A DNA stretch of 64,000 nucleotides, from NCBI GenBank assembly GCA_031002005.1, contig JARYHS010009186.1, positions 107,978,829 to 108,042,828 of the forward strand, in the 5' to 3' direction. Numbering within the stretch: position 1 is the stretch's first letter; the number at the start of each line of letters is the position of its first letter. Origin of the DNA: Vandiemenella viatica. Taxonomy: Eukaryota; Arthropoda; Insecta; Orthoptera; Morabidae. A program made the position numbers and the translations under genes. Below, piece after piece: positions 9,040 to 19,324 of this stretch. The notes under the pieces were generated by a model. The model searched no databases. It saw only the letters and a program-made list of their open reading frames with translations, and was not told where the DNA came from.

Positions 9040-11861
9040 TATATTTCACTTTTCAGTCACCACTACCTAGCACAGATCACTGATGTTTATGGGAGGAAGT
9101 AACATGGAGTTTCCTGTCGTGCACAACGTTGGCCGAATGCCGATAGCTTTGGGGATGTGGGAGATATAATGATTAAAGTTGGTCAGTGCAGGGCGTTTTC
9201 ATATTTCGACCAAAAATTCGTATCTACGTATACTTCTCTTTCCTGCCACAACTACATAACATAGACTTTTGGTGTTTGTATGTGGTAGTAGAATCGTATC
9301 TCCTGTCGTGCACTATGGTTGTTAGATGTCGGTAGCTATGGGGATGTGGGAGATATGAGGGTTGAAATTGGTCGACCTGTGGCAATTTCGACTTCTGCCA
9401 AAGACAAAAGTGTCATGGTGTATCACTTTTCAGCGAAAACTATAGATCACAGATAACTGGCGTTTGTGTGTAGTAGTAGCACAGAGTCACCTTTCGATCA
9501 CAACAGCGGCCGAATTTCAGAAACTGTGGTACTGTGGTAGATATGGTGGTTGTTAGTGGCCGACCAAGGATATTTTCGTATTTCGACTGTCTCCGCATAT
9601 GTCACTTTTCTGCCACAACTACATAGCATAGAGCATTGGTGTTTGTGTTTGGTAGTAGAATCGTATCTCATGTAGTGCACTATGGTTGTTAGATGACGGT
9701 AGCTATGGGGGTGTGGGAGATATGGGGGTTGAAAATGATCGACCTGTGGCAATTTCATACTTCTGCCAAAGACAAAAGTGTCATGGTGAATCACTTTTAA
9801 GCGAAAACTATAGATCACAGATAACTGGCGTTTGTGTGTAGTAGTAGCACAGAGTCACCTTTCGATCACAACAGCGGCCGAATTTCAGAAACTGTGGTAC
9901 TGTCGTAGATATGGTGGTTGTAAGTGGCCGACCAAGGATATTTTCGTATTTCGACTGTCTCCGCATATGTCACTTTTCTGCCACAACTACATAGCATAGA
10001 GCATTGGTGTTTGTGTTTGGTAGTAGAATCGTATCTCATGTAGTGCACTATGGTTGTTAGATGTCGGTAGCTATGGGGGTGTGGGAGAAATGGGGGTTGA
10101 AAGTGGTTGACCTGTGGCAGTTTCATACTTCTGCCAAAGACAAAAGTGTCATGGTGTATCACTTTTGAGCGAAAACTACAGATCACAGATAACTGGCGTG
10201 TGTGTGTAGTAGTAGCACAGAGTCACCTTTCGATCACAACAGCGGCCGAATTTCGGAAACTGTGTTACTGTGGTAGATATGGTGGTTGTAAGTGGCCGAC
10301 CAAGGATATTTTCGTATTTCGACTGTCTCCGCATATGTCACTTTTCTGCCACAACTACATAGCATATAGCATTGGTGTTTGGGTTTGGTAGTAGAATCGT
10401 ATCTCATGTAGTGCACTATGGTTGTTAGATGTCGGTAGCTATGGGGGTGTGGGAGAAATGAGGGTTGAAAGTGGTTGACCTGTGGCAATTTCATACTTCT
10501 GCCAAAGACAAAAGTGTCATGGTGTATCACTTTTCAGCGAAAACTGCAGATCACAGATAACTGGCGTTTGTGTGTAGTAGTAGCACAGAGTCACCTTTCG
10601 ATCACAACAGCGGCCGAATTTCAGAAACTGTAATACTGTGGTAGATATGGCGGTTGTTAGTGGCCGACCATGTATATTTTCGTATTTCGACTGTCTCCGC
10701 ATATGTCACTTTTCTGCCACAACTACTTAGCATAGAGCATTGGTGTTTGTGTTTGGTAGTAGAATCGTATCTCACGTAGTGCACTATGGTTGTTAGATGT
10801 CGGTAGCTATGGGGGTGTGGGAGAAATGAGGGTTGAAAGTGGTCGACCTGTGGCAGTTTCATACTTCTACCAAAGACAAAAGTGTCATGGTGTATCACTT
10901 TTCAGCGAAAACTATAGATCACAGATAACTGGCGTGTGTGTAGTAGTAGTAGCACAGAGTCACCTTCCGATCACAACAGCGGCCGAATTTCAGAAACTGT
11001 GGTACTGTGGTAGATATGGTGGTTGTTAGTGGCCGACCAAGGATATTTTCGTATTTCGACTGTCTCCGCATATGTCACTTTTCTGCCACAACTACATAGC
11101 ATAGAGCATTGGTGTTTGTGTTTGGTAGTAGAATCGTATCTCATGTAGTGCACTATGGTTGTTAGATGTCGGTAGCTATGGGGGTGTGGGAGATATGGGG
11201 GTTGAAAATGATCGACCTGTGGCAATTTCATACTTCTGCCAAAGACAAAAGTGTCATGGTGTATCACTTTTAAGCGAAAACTTTAGATCACAGATAACTG
11301 GCGTTTGTGTGTAGTAGTAGCACAGAGTCACCTTTCGATCACAACAGCGGCCGAATTTCAGAAACTGTGGTACTGTCGTAGATATGGTGGTTGTAAGTGG
11401 CCGACCAAGGATATTTTCGTATTTCGACGAAAGGCATGTGTCTCCGCAGATTTCACTTTTCTACCACGACTACATTGCATAGAGCATTGGTTTTTATGTG
11501 TGGTAGTAGAATCGTGTCTGTTGTCGTGCACTATAGTTGTTAGATGCCTGTAGCCATGGGGGTGTGGAAAATATGGGAGATGAAAATTGTCGACCTGCGG
11601 CAATTTCATATTTCTGCCAAAGACGCATGTGTCACGGTGTATCACTTTTAAGTGAAAACTATCAATCGCAGATCACTGGCGTTTGTGTGTGGTAGTAACA
11701 CAGAGTCTCCCATCGATCACAACGTTGACCGAAGTGGGAGTGTGTGAGATATGGTGTTTGAAATTGGTCGATCATGAATATTTTCGTGTTTCATCCAAAG
11801 ACTTGTGTGTATCCGTAAATTTTACCTTGCTGCCGGAACTACATAGCGCAGAAGACTGGTA
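9040..11861 (+). repeat. Dimeric tandem array, 368-bp repeat
   Basis: The string beginning CACCTTTCGATCACAAC recurs at 9488, 9856, 10224, 10592, 10961 (one base changed) and 11329, a spacing of 368-369 bp. Each unit has two related halves that both start CACTTTT. Half A ('CTGCCACAACTACATAGC...') is about 189 bp and half B ('GCGAAAACTATAGATCACAG...') about 179 bp; for example A 9971-10159 and B 10160-10338. Both halves share the order GTGTTTG...TAGTAG...ATCG...GTTGTTAG/GTTAGTGG...TTTC. Central copies are nearly identical. The outer copies (9040-9430 and 11430-11861) are clearly diverged. Reading frames inside the array repeat with the unit and are not genes. Confidence 0.9.
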
Positions 11862-11869
11862 CATGTGTG

Positions 11870-14800
11870 CAGGGGCGGCCCTAGGGCGGTGCGAGCGGTG
11901 CGACCGCACCGGGCGCCGTCATATGGGGGCGCCGAAAATACAGCGAGAGATCGTCTGAGCAAAAAATTAAAAATAAATTATGTAATAGCTCAGTTTTCTG
12001 TTCACATATTTTTTAAATACACTAATCATCCAGAAGAGTTTATAATCGTAAGAGCTTCTGCTTAATGTCAGCTTAAGTTACTCCATTCAAGAAAATCATA
12101 ACTCGTCCCACAATTAGCACTCTTCGGGGTCGCGCAGCGATTATCGTATCTGTTTCCAGCATTTTCGGCTGTAGTCTTGCAGTTCATGCACCAGTGGCGG
12201 ATCTACGAATTTTCCGAGCCAGGACAAAGACCTGCGACTGCCGCCCCTTCACATATGAATTTATGATTTTGCCGCCCGCAGCAGTTTAAAGCGGCTCTTT
12301 GATTTTCCACAGCCTGAAGGTTGCCGCTCAGGGCAGTAGAGCTAAGAAAGGTCATCGCCCACGAATTTGTCATTTACCGCCCCTTTAAACATGGTTGAAA
12401 TAATTATTCGTGCAACGAAAACATCATGAACGTCATTTTTTAAATACATATTTTCAAAAAGTAATGTCAAATGAAGAAACTTGTAAAAGAAGACGGCTTG
12501 TTTACTCGAAATCTTCATATAAAGTATATTGCTTATACTCTTGTTTATGCAATAGATGGTCTCACTCTCATTGGGGAAAATGAAAATTTGGTGACTGGAA
12601 CTACTTATCAAGGAGTCTAAAATCTCACGAAACTTCCTCAAATCGCCAGCACACCATGCTGAGTTGGTAGAAGCATTGATTCGACTACAGAACTATAGTG
12701 AAGACGAAAAACCACGGCTGGCTGCTATCCTAGAAAGAGTGATGTGAAAAATATTCTTTTTAACACGGAATAAATTCTTGTTCAGCGGAAGCACTAAATA
12801 TTTCTAATAATTCCAACTGCTAGGAAAACATGACACTGTGACGTAGCATCTTCTCCGTATTGCTAATAAGGAGACCAATGTCTATTATTTTGGAAAATGT
12901 GTTTAAAACGTATGAAGTTCTTAATAACATTTTGACTATGGTTAAGTCATCAAAATACTTTTCATCATACTGAATTGAACTACTGTTGTCAATCACATTG
13001 AACAATTATCTTTAACATTGCTTTTGTTGATACTAATGAAGACAAAGTGCGTGAGTGTTTTATTGCTTCAAGCTGGTAACTGACTCTTCGAACCCGGGAG
13101 CCTGTATATTAATGACACTTTGCAAAAGTTCGATTTGGATATGAACGATTGCGAGGCCAAAGATATGACAGTGGCTCCAATATGAAAGGAGGAAACAAAG
13201 GTGTCCAAAGCAGAATTTTGAACTAATATCTTCCCAAGCATTTTTTAATCCATTTAGCTGTCATTAAATTTGGTAACAGCAGGTGACACCGAAACATTAA
13301 TTAGACCGGCTTTCTTGTCCGTATTTCTTTAAAGAATACTTTTTGATTCTCACGATTAACAAAGCGATGAGAAGTGGTAGTCAAGAACTTAGAAGGACTA
13401 TCGCCAAAAAAATTTGCAAAAATCGATCTGAGAATAGAGTTTCTAGCCTCGCTGCAGTTCGTTATCATTATACTTCAGTTCATGACGCCCTTCTGGAAAC
13501 GAATTTTTCACTTGCAGCAACAGAGACCTTGTCCCTGAGCCAGATCAAGGAGCAATTTGAGTTCATAGTTACAATGGTGACTTGATATAATACATTGTTT
13601 CAAGTAAATATGGCAAAGGAAGCTATCCAGGATGAAAGTAAATTCATGAAACACTTGAAAAGTGTTCGGAATTTGAGAGAGAGTACCAAGTTTATTCGTC
13701 TGCTCTGATAACAACTACAGAAATTGGTTCGCAGACTGGGATGTATCTTTTTACTAAGCCAGTCAGATGCCAAAGAAAAAAATGAGATTTTTTTTAGTAC
13801 GAGGCTGTAGATGAGATAGCAACATATCCCGAAGAATTTTTTCAATGAACGTGTTTTAGCATATAATCGTTCCAATTGAGAACGCGTCAGTCACTCAATT
13901 CCCACAAATATCTAAATTTAATGATATATTGTCGTTCTCATACATTATCAAAACAATTCCTGAATTGAAATAATTAGAATAGTCCTGTGAGAATTTAGAA
14001 ATTAGTTTAACTTATGAAAAAAGTGTGCAATATCGGGTTGTGAATTGGCTCAGAAACTTTCTGACTGAAACCATTGTTGACGGAGCTTGAATCAGCAGAA
14101 CCGTTTTATGTAATTATACCGATAATTTATTAAATAAAATGGTTGGCAGGATATATGTATTTCCAAATGTGTGGACAGCACATAGAATTTTGTTGATAAT
14201 ATCTCTAACTGCCGCTAAAGGAGAACGAAATTTCAGTAAATTAAAACTTATTTACGGTAAACTGGGACTCAAGATAGACTTTCAGATCATCCAATTTTTT
14301 CTATAGAAAATAATATTGCCAAAGGGCAAAAACCATGAAGTTGGCAAACTAGGTCTTTTAGTTATTTTATTTCCTCTTTTGTTTGTTTTAATTTTTTTTA
14401 TTAAAAACTGTGTAAATTGACGTACTCCTGATGTAAGCATCATGTACGTCATTGTAGCGTAAATAAACCTTTTCAAACATATAGTGTTCTTTAATACTGC
14501 TGTTGTTTCTCATTCGTACCATTGCTATCCTATACTAATCTTCCTGAAGTTTGAGTTATTGTTAATATATAAAAACTGTTTTCTGAATTCGGCTTTGCTC
14601 AATTGGAATTCATAACGCATTCATATACGTAATCGTATTCGAATCTCAACAAACAAATTTTCCAATCTCGATAAAAGTAGATAGCCAATACATTACTCCA
14701 AATTTTATCCTAAGCTATTCAGCTGTTTCGACGTGAAACACTGGCAAATATCCAAGAAAACAAACTTTTACATTTATAATTTTAGTAGGGTGTAAAAAAT

Positions 14801-14912
14801 GTATTTTACCTTCAGTATGTATGAACACCTTAATATCGAATAAATAATTGCAGTTTTGAGGCGCCACAAGGAGATTTCGCACCACCTGAAAAACTTGCTA
14901 GGGCCGCCTCTG
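11870..14912 (+). mobile_element. hAT DNA transposon (3043 bp) inserted in the satellite
   Basis: The ends are CAGGGGCGGCCCTAG (11870-11884) and CTAGGGCCGCCTCTG (14898-14912), 15-bp imperfect terminal inverted repeats of the CAGGGGCGGC type known from hAT elements. A perfect 8-bp target duplication CATGTGTG flanks it at 11862-11869 and 14913-14920, the length expected for hAT. The satellite sequence resumes on the far side ('TGTGGTAATAGTATCGAGTCTCCC'-type half-repeat), showing the insertion is into the array. The interior carries a decayed transposase related to the ZMYM1/DUF4371 branch. A low-confidence hint of a second decayed element ('CAGTGGCGGATCTACG', about 12192) sits near its 5' side. 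Confidence 0.92.
13090..14330 (+). pseudogene. hAT transposase relic (ZMYM1/DUF4371-like)
   Basis: Fragments of a hAT transposase are readable in shifting frames. They include 'RGQRYDSGSNMKGGNKGVQ' (about 13155-13215), matching the conserved R-G-Q-x-Y-D-x-x-S-x-M-x-G block, and 'LSLNLV' near 13260. Next come 'SVHDALLET' (about 13480) and the acidic 'YEAVDEIATYPEEFF' region (about 13800-13845). The C-terminal dimerisation block is 'FPNVWTAHRILL', then 'AAKGERNFSKLKLIYGKL' (about 14157-14270), counterpart of A-S-A-E-R-S-F-S-K-L-K. Multiple stops and frameshifts make it non-functional. The order of blocks agrees with the plus orientation of the element. Confidence 0.8.
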
Positions 14913-14920
14913 CATGTGTG

Positions 14921-14990
14921 TGGTAATAGTATCGAGTCTCCCATCGTGCACTAGGGTGGTTAGATATCTATCGCTGTCAATATGAATTCT
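14921..14990 (+). repeat. Distal continuation of the satellite array
   Basis: After the hAT element the sequence returns to the satellite half-repeat (TGGTAATAGTATCGAGTCTC, then 'GTGCACTAGGGTGGTTAGAT'). It then runs into the Helitron 3' hairpin. It is a diverged edge copy. Confidence 0.75.
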
Positions 14991-15026
14991 TTACAATCAC
15001 GAACGAAGTCGTGGGTACCAGCTAGT

Positions 15027-16130
15027 TAGTAATAATACGACAGTAACTAAGTATTTACAACAGTTATGGAGAAGCACAATGCATATAGAAACATGGACAA
15101 CATATAACATTTAAATTCAGACGCCAAGACCAGTTTTATACAAGTTTGAGGATTGTGTTACAAGGTTGATACAGATCTGATTTCCACGTAGTTGCTGGGT
15201 GGGTCAAACAGAGCAATCGAATTATTAGTACATTCCCCAAGGTCTCAAATTTGAGGCTAAACCGTAATATATAGATTTTAAATTAAATTTAGTGTTTGTT
15301 CTGTAACGAATCTACAATGTCTGCTTATGATACGCCAAAATTTCGTATAAAATATAATTGATGTATTTACCTTAGGTGTAACTTTTCCTTAATCCAAAGA
15401 GCATCATATTTGCATCCATATCTGTAAGGGGTTATTGGTTGTAGTTAAAATTCGACTTCCTGAAACCTGAAATAGAATAATTATGCTACCAAAATTTGTT
15501 AGTTTGCCTCCTTTATCTCTCAATATTGATTTAATCAGGATTTGATAATAAGACAGCGTATTTATTCTTCTGCTGTACCAACTTCAATAGAAAACTCATA
15601 AATTTCCGTGTAACACACTTTATAATATAATCATAACACAGCTGTTCTCACAATACTAATTACCATTTTATTTCAGACAACTAATCATCTGTGGTAACTT
15701 ATTGTGTTCTTATTTAATTCAGCCTCTCCCAACAAAAAAACTTCTCTATCTTCCATCTTGTCTTTCCTTGATTCAACTCTTTATTCCTAAGTGTCGGTCG
15801 ATCTATATTTCTCCGATATTCCATAGGGTAATGCCTTGTCTCAAATATATATATATATAATAATTATTACTGACACTGTTATATTACAAATGTATTATCA
15901 ACATAAGCTTATTTCATCCATCTTGAAAATTACGATTGTTACAAGCTGTTACCAAGTAAAAGTCAATGTTTTCACACACATTTTTGGAAGTAACGCCTAT
16001 TAGATGAAACTGTTGTTCATAAAATTTTTATAGTGAATTGCAACGTGAATAATATTTACTATCCAGTCACTGAAACGGAACAAATGAAGTTTGAAAGTTT
16101 TCTTCCTCCAATGTATATCTTTTCTTGTGA
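15027..16130. other. Unassigned AT-rich stretch
   Basis: No coding motif is recognised. It contains a short (AT)n run near 15845-15862 and otherwise anonymous AT-rich sequence. Confidence 0.45.
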
Positions 16131-16134
16131 CTTA

Positions 16135-16350
16135 ATGACTCGTCGACGTCATTAGAGGTGGGAAAGGACCAAGAGCAAGGAACGGAAAGGAATCCGACCT
16201 CAGTCTTTTGAAGGAACTATCTTGTCGATAGCCTGGAGTGATCTGGAGAATCCATGGAAATCCCGAATCTCGGAGGCCGTACACGGATTCGAGCCCCCAT
16301 CTTCCCGAATGCGAGAGCCTTTACCCCAGATGGTAGTGCTATCGGTAGAC
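16135..16350 (-). mobile_element. tRNA-derived SINE (family A)
   Basis: The minus-strand copy has B-box-like GGGCTCGAATCCGTG and the body 'ATTCTCCAGATCACTCCAGG', then 'GATAGTTCCTTCAAAAG'. It ends in 'CCTCTAATGACGTCGACG'. It is diverged, and I did not find a convincing target duplication. Confidence 0.7.
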
Positions 16351-16592
16351 TACAAAACATTAAATACCACTAACATTCCATACGCTTTTACCTCCAATAA
16401 TCAAATATAATTTATTTACTGTATTTCGTAAATTTAAAATATGCAGTATTCTAATATGTAGGTCCGGAAGGCGCTACCCTCGCTATTTTAAAATCTCACA
16501 CATCCTCTCTCGCCACCCCTGTACCTAGCGTCGAGTATTCGAATCGGAATGTGGATCTCTACCTCCATCAATTACTATACTAGCATTACAGC

Positions 16593-16604
16593 AAAAGAGG
16601 AATA
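16593..16604. repeat. 12-bp target duplication, left side of Penelope insertion
   Basis: AAAAGAGGAATA lies immediately before the left Penelope copy and is repeated at 19057-19068 after the right copy. Confidence 0.7.
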
Positions 16605-16652
16605 TTTATAAACGTTTCTCGGGCAACAAACCGAGTAATATTATTGTTAATA

Positions 16653-16696
16653 CACAATATTTCGGCGACTTTATTCTCCGTCGCCATCTTCAGGTG
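16653..16696 (-). ncRNA. Hammerhead-like ribozyme motif, left Penelope copy
   Basis: On the minus strand: CAC, then CTGAAGA (the CUGANGA core), T, GGCGAC...GTCGCC (6-bp stem II), GAAA, a very short stem III and GTG closing stem I. Hammerhead motifs with minimal stem III are known from Penelope-like elements. An extra U lies between the core and stem II, so activity is uncertain. Confidence 0.45.
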
Positions 16697-16798
16697 CAGT
16701 TGTCAGTGTCTTGAAGTCTACCTTGAAGTCAGCCTTTAGCGTGTTGTTTGAAAACTGGCATGGCAACGACAGATGTTGTTCTGTTGCCTAGCAGCATC

Positions 16799-18121
16799 TC
16801 AGATGTCATTAGACGCCCGCGGAACACAAAAAGTAGAGCGTTGGTGACGAGCAGCCTCGATAACAGGATTCCATGCGTCACTTATCTGGAACCCACAATC
16901 CCTGTTAACCAAATCAGACGCGAGGCGTATTTCAAATGCTTCTTTGATGACGCTGTCCCAGAAGCCTCTCGCATGTGTCAGTACCTTAGTCGCTTCGAAA
17001 TCAAAACCATGTCCTTCTGTCAAACTATGTTCTGCCACTGCGGATTTGTCTTTTTGCCCCAGGCGAACATGTCGGGCGTGTTCCAAACACCGTTGTTGTA
17101 CGCACCGTATGGTCTGGCCGATGTATTTCTTCCCACATTCACACGGGATGCAGTAAACTCCGGGTGTACGAAGGGCAAGGTCATCTTTTGGAGAGCGCAA
17201 AATGTTTCTCAATTTCGGTGGTGGTAGGAAAATGGTCTTAATGCCATTTCTTGCCAGGACTCTTCCGACCCTAGATGTTGTGGCGCCAGAGTACGGCAAG
17301 AAGGCTAATTTATCGTGTGGACCATTATCGTGTTCATTAGGCCTGCGTTTCATTTCCCGGAATGCCAACTGTATCTGATGTTCATTGTACCCATTCTTCC
17401 TGAAGGTATCACGTAGATGTTTTAACTCACTAGGAAGGCTGTCTTTATCACATATTGCTCGCGCTCTGTGGACAAGAGTAGTTAGTACTGTCTTGCGCTG
17501 TGCCGGATGATGATAACTGTGCGCGTTTAGGTACAGGTCCGTGTGCGTTGGCTTCCTGTACACCGTGTGTCCCAAAGTTCCATCAGCTTTCTTTATAATC
17601 AGAATGTCCAAAAAGGGCAGGCGACCTTCCTTTTCAACCTCCATCGTGAATTGGATGTTTTTGTTGACACTGTTCAAGTGAAGGAGAAACTTATCTAGGT
17701 TGTCTCTACCATGGGGCCAAACAACAAATGTGTCATCCACGTACCGAAAGAAGGCACTGGGCTTCATGGGGGCACTTTCCAACGCGTTCTCCTCAAAATG
17801 TTCCATATAGAAATCAGCTATAACAGGTGACAGGGGACTGCCCATGGCAACTCCCTCGATCTGTTCATAGTAGTGCCCGTTAAACAAGAAGTACGATGAT
17901 TGTAATGTGTGGCAGAACAGCTCGACTAACCTGGGCTCGAAGTGCTGTTGTAGTAGAGCCATCGTATCAGCCAGAGGAACCCTGGTGAAGAGGGAAACCA
18001 CATCGAAGCTCACCATCAAATCCTGTTGACGCAGGTGAAGTTCTTTAACAATATTAATAAATTCGGTCGAGTTTTTCACATGGTGAACACATTTTCCCAC
18101 AAATGGTGATAATAGCCCAGG
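16799..18121 (-). pseudogene. Penelope-like reverse transcriptase with GIY-YIG endonuclease, 5'-truncated
   Basis: This open frame of about 440 codons encodes the C-terminal two thirds of a Penelope-like polyprotein. RT motifs in order are 'SFDVVSLFTRVPL' (first catalytic Asp), 'GVAMGSPLSPVIADFYME' and 'FFRYVDDTFVVW' (YVDD box intact), then 'GRLPFLDILI' and 'VYRKPTHTDLYLN'. The C-terminal GIY-YIG nuclease follows: 'GVYCIPCECGKKYIGQT', 'RCVQQRCLEHARHVR', the catalytic-type Glu in 'IKEAFEIRL', and 'NRDCGFQISDAWNPV'. The frame is open right up to the head-to-head junction and has no stops, so the insertion is young, but the RT N-terminal region and start codon are missing. The product would make and insert cDNA if complete. 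Confidence 0.9.
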
Positions 18122-18130
18122 TTAGTCGAG

Positions 18131-18829
18131 CGCAAGACAGTACTAACTACTCTTGTCCACAGAGCGCGAGCAATATGTGATAAAGACAGCCTTCCTAGTG
18201 AGTTAAAACATCTACGTGATACCTTCAGGAAGAATGGGTACAATGAACATCAGATACAGTTGGCATTCCGGGAAATGAAACGCAGGCCTAATGAACACGA
18301 TAATGGTCCACACGATAAATTAGCCTTCTTGCCGTACTCTGGCGCCACAACATCTAGGGTCGGAAGAGTCCTGGCAAGAAATGGCATTAAGACCATTTTC
18401 CTACCACCACCGAAATTGAGAAACATTTTGCGCTCTCCAAAAGATGACCTTGCCCTTCGTACACCCGGAGTTTACTGCATCCCGTGTGAATGTGGGAAGA
18501 AATACATCGGCCAGACCATACGGTGCGTACAACAACGGTGTTTGGAACACGCCCGACATGTTCGCCTGGGGCAAAAAGACAAATCCGCAGTGGCAGAACA
18601 TAGTTTGACAGAAGGACATGGTTTTGATTTCGAAGCGACTAAGGTACTGACACATGCGAGAGGCTTCTGGGACAGCGTCATCAAAGAAGCATTTGAAATA
18701 CGCCTCGCGTCTGATTTGGTTAACAGGGATTGTGGGTTCCAGATAAGTGACGCATGGAATCCTGTTATCGAGGCTGCTCGTCACCAACGCTCTACTTTTT
18801 GTGTTCCGCGGGCGTCTAATGACATCTGA
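18131..18829 (+). pseudogene. Penelope-like GIY-YIG endonuclease part, second copy
   Basis: This is the same polyprotein as its inverted partner but truncated further. It starts within 'RKTVLTTLVHRARAICDKD', just after the RT domain, and keeps the whole linker and GIY-YIG nuclease ('GVYCIPC', 'KYIGQT', 'EAFEIRL'). The frame is open to the same stop codon. It lacks all RT motifs. The predicted residues are identical to the left copy across about 230 codons, which points to a very recent or conversion-maintained pair. Confidence 0.9.
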
Positions 18830-18931
18830 GATGCTGCTAGGCAACAGAACAACATCTGTCGTTGCCATGCCAGTTTTCAAACAACACGCTAAAGGCTGAC
18901 TTCAAGGTAGACTTCAAGACACTGACAACTG

Positions 18932-18975
18932 CACCTGAAGATGGCGACGGAGAATAAAGTCGCCGAAATATTGTG
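18932..18975 (+). ncRNA. Hammerhead-like ribozyme motif, right Penelope copy
   Basis: This is the exact inverted counterpart of the motif in the left copy. It has the CTGAAGA core at 18935-18941, stem II 18943-18948 with 18959-18964, and GAAA at 18965-18968. CAC (18932-18934) pairs with GTG (18973-18975). It sits between the stop codon and the 3' end, as expected for Penelope terminal regions. Confidence 0.45.
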
Positions 18976-19056
18976 TATTAACAATAATATTACTCGGTTT
19001 GTTGCCCGAGAAACGTTTATAAATAAACAACGCCGAGAGAAATTACATTCATTTAT

Positions 19057-19068
19057 AAAAGAGGAATA
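19057..19068. repeat. 12-bp target duplication, right side of Penelope insertion
   Basis: AAAAGAGGAATA is identical to 16593-16604. Confidence 0.7.
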
Positions 19069-19118
19069 CTTTTGCCTCACTTTTACAACATCGAATAACG
19101 GACAAAAGTAGGGAGAAG

Positions 19119-19315
19119 TTTTTTTAATTGCCCATCGCCACGTCGACGTCGATATCATTAAGGTAGGAAAGAATTGGGGGCAAGTAACAGGGAAGAATTT
19201 GGCGAAGCCCTTTTTTAATAGAACCATCCTGGCATTGAGACAGGGGTTCAAACCTGTATCCTCTCGGATACGAGGCAGTGTGTTACCGTTCACCCACCAA
19301 GTTCGATTGGAGAGC
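19119..19315 (-). mobile_element. tRNA-derived SINE (family A), diverged
   Basis: On the minus strand the B box is AGGTTTGAACCCC and the tail is 'CGACGTCGACGTGGCGATGG'. The middle of the body is shortened: the CACTCCAG block is largely missing. It lies about 50 bp beyond the Penelope insertion. Confidence 0.65.
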
Positions 19316-19324
19316 GGTTAGCAT

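Larger units (their letters stand above)
9002..15025 (+). mobile_element. Helitron-like non-autonomous element with internal satellite and nested hAT
   Basis: The 5' end begins with TC followed by a (TA)n stretch and 'AAAAATAGACGTG'. The 3' end is a small hairpin (CACGA at 14998-15002, loop of 6, TCGTG at 15009-15013), an 8-base spacer and CTAG (15022-15025). The flanking bases are A (9001) and T (15026). TC...hairpin...CTRR inserted between A and T is the Helitron signature. No Rep/helicase coding is present, so it would be non-autonomous. Most of the interior is the 368-bp tandem array. Without the 3043-bp hAT insertion and its duplication the element is about 2.97 kb. The terminal motifs are short, so a consensus comparison would be needed for certainty. 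Confidence 0.6.
16605..19056. mobile_element. Penelope-like element: two head-to-head copies (inverted repeat)
   Basis: Two 5'-truncated copies of one Penelope-like retroelement face each other. The left copy (16605 to about 18121) is on the minus strand and the right copy (18129-19056) on the plus strand. Arms 16605-17499 and 18129-19023 (895 bp) match base for base where I compared them, with no length difference. They enclose a 629-bp spacer that holds the extra reverse transcriptase part of the left copy. Both 3' ends point outward, and a 12-bp duplication flanks the whole. The right copy runs 33 bp further than the left at its 3' end. One duplication around both copies implies a single insertion event, not two. 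Confidence 0.85.

Noticed and set aside
9488..11350. CRISPR-like regularly spaced repeat array
   Set aside because: The repeat unit is 368 bp, spacers are not unique and the setting is a eukaryotic satellite.
9498..11645. Series of about 100-codon frames with nearly identical proteins on the minus strand
   Set aside because: They recur every 368 bp with the satellite and differ by repeat mutations. They are open by chance within the tandem array, not a gene family.
18401..18880. A 159-codon frame antisense to the Penelope nuclease, duplicated at 16748-17227
   Set aside because: It is the antisense shadow of the GIY-YIG coding frame and appears twice only because the element is an inverted repeat.
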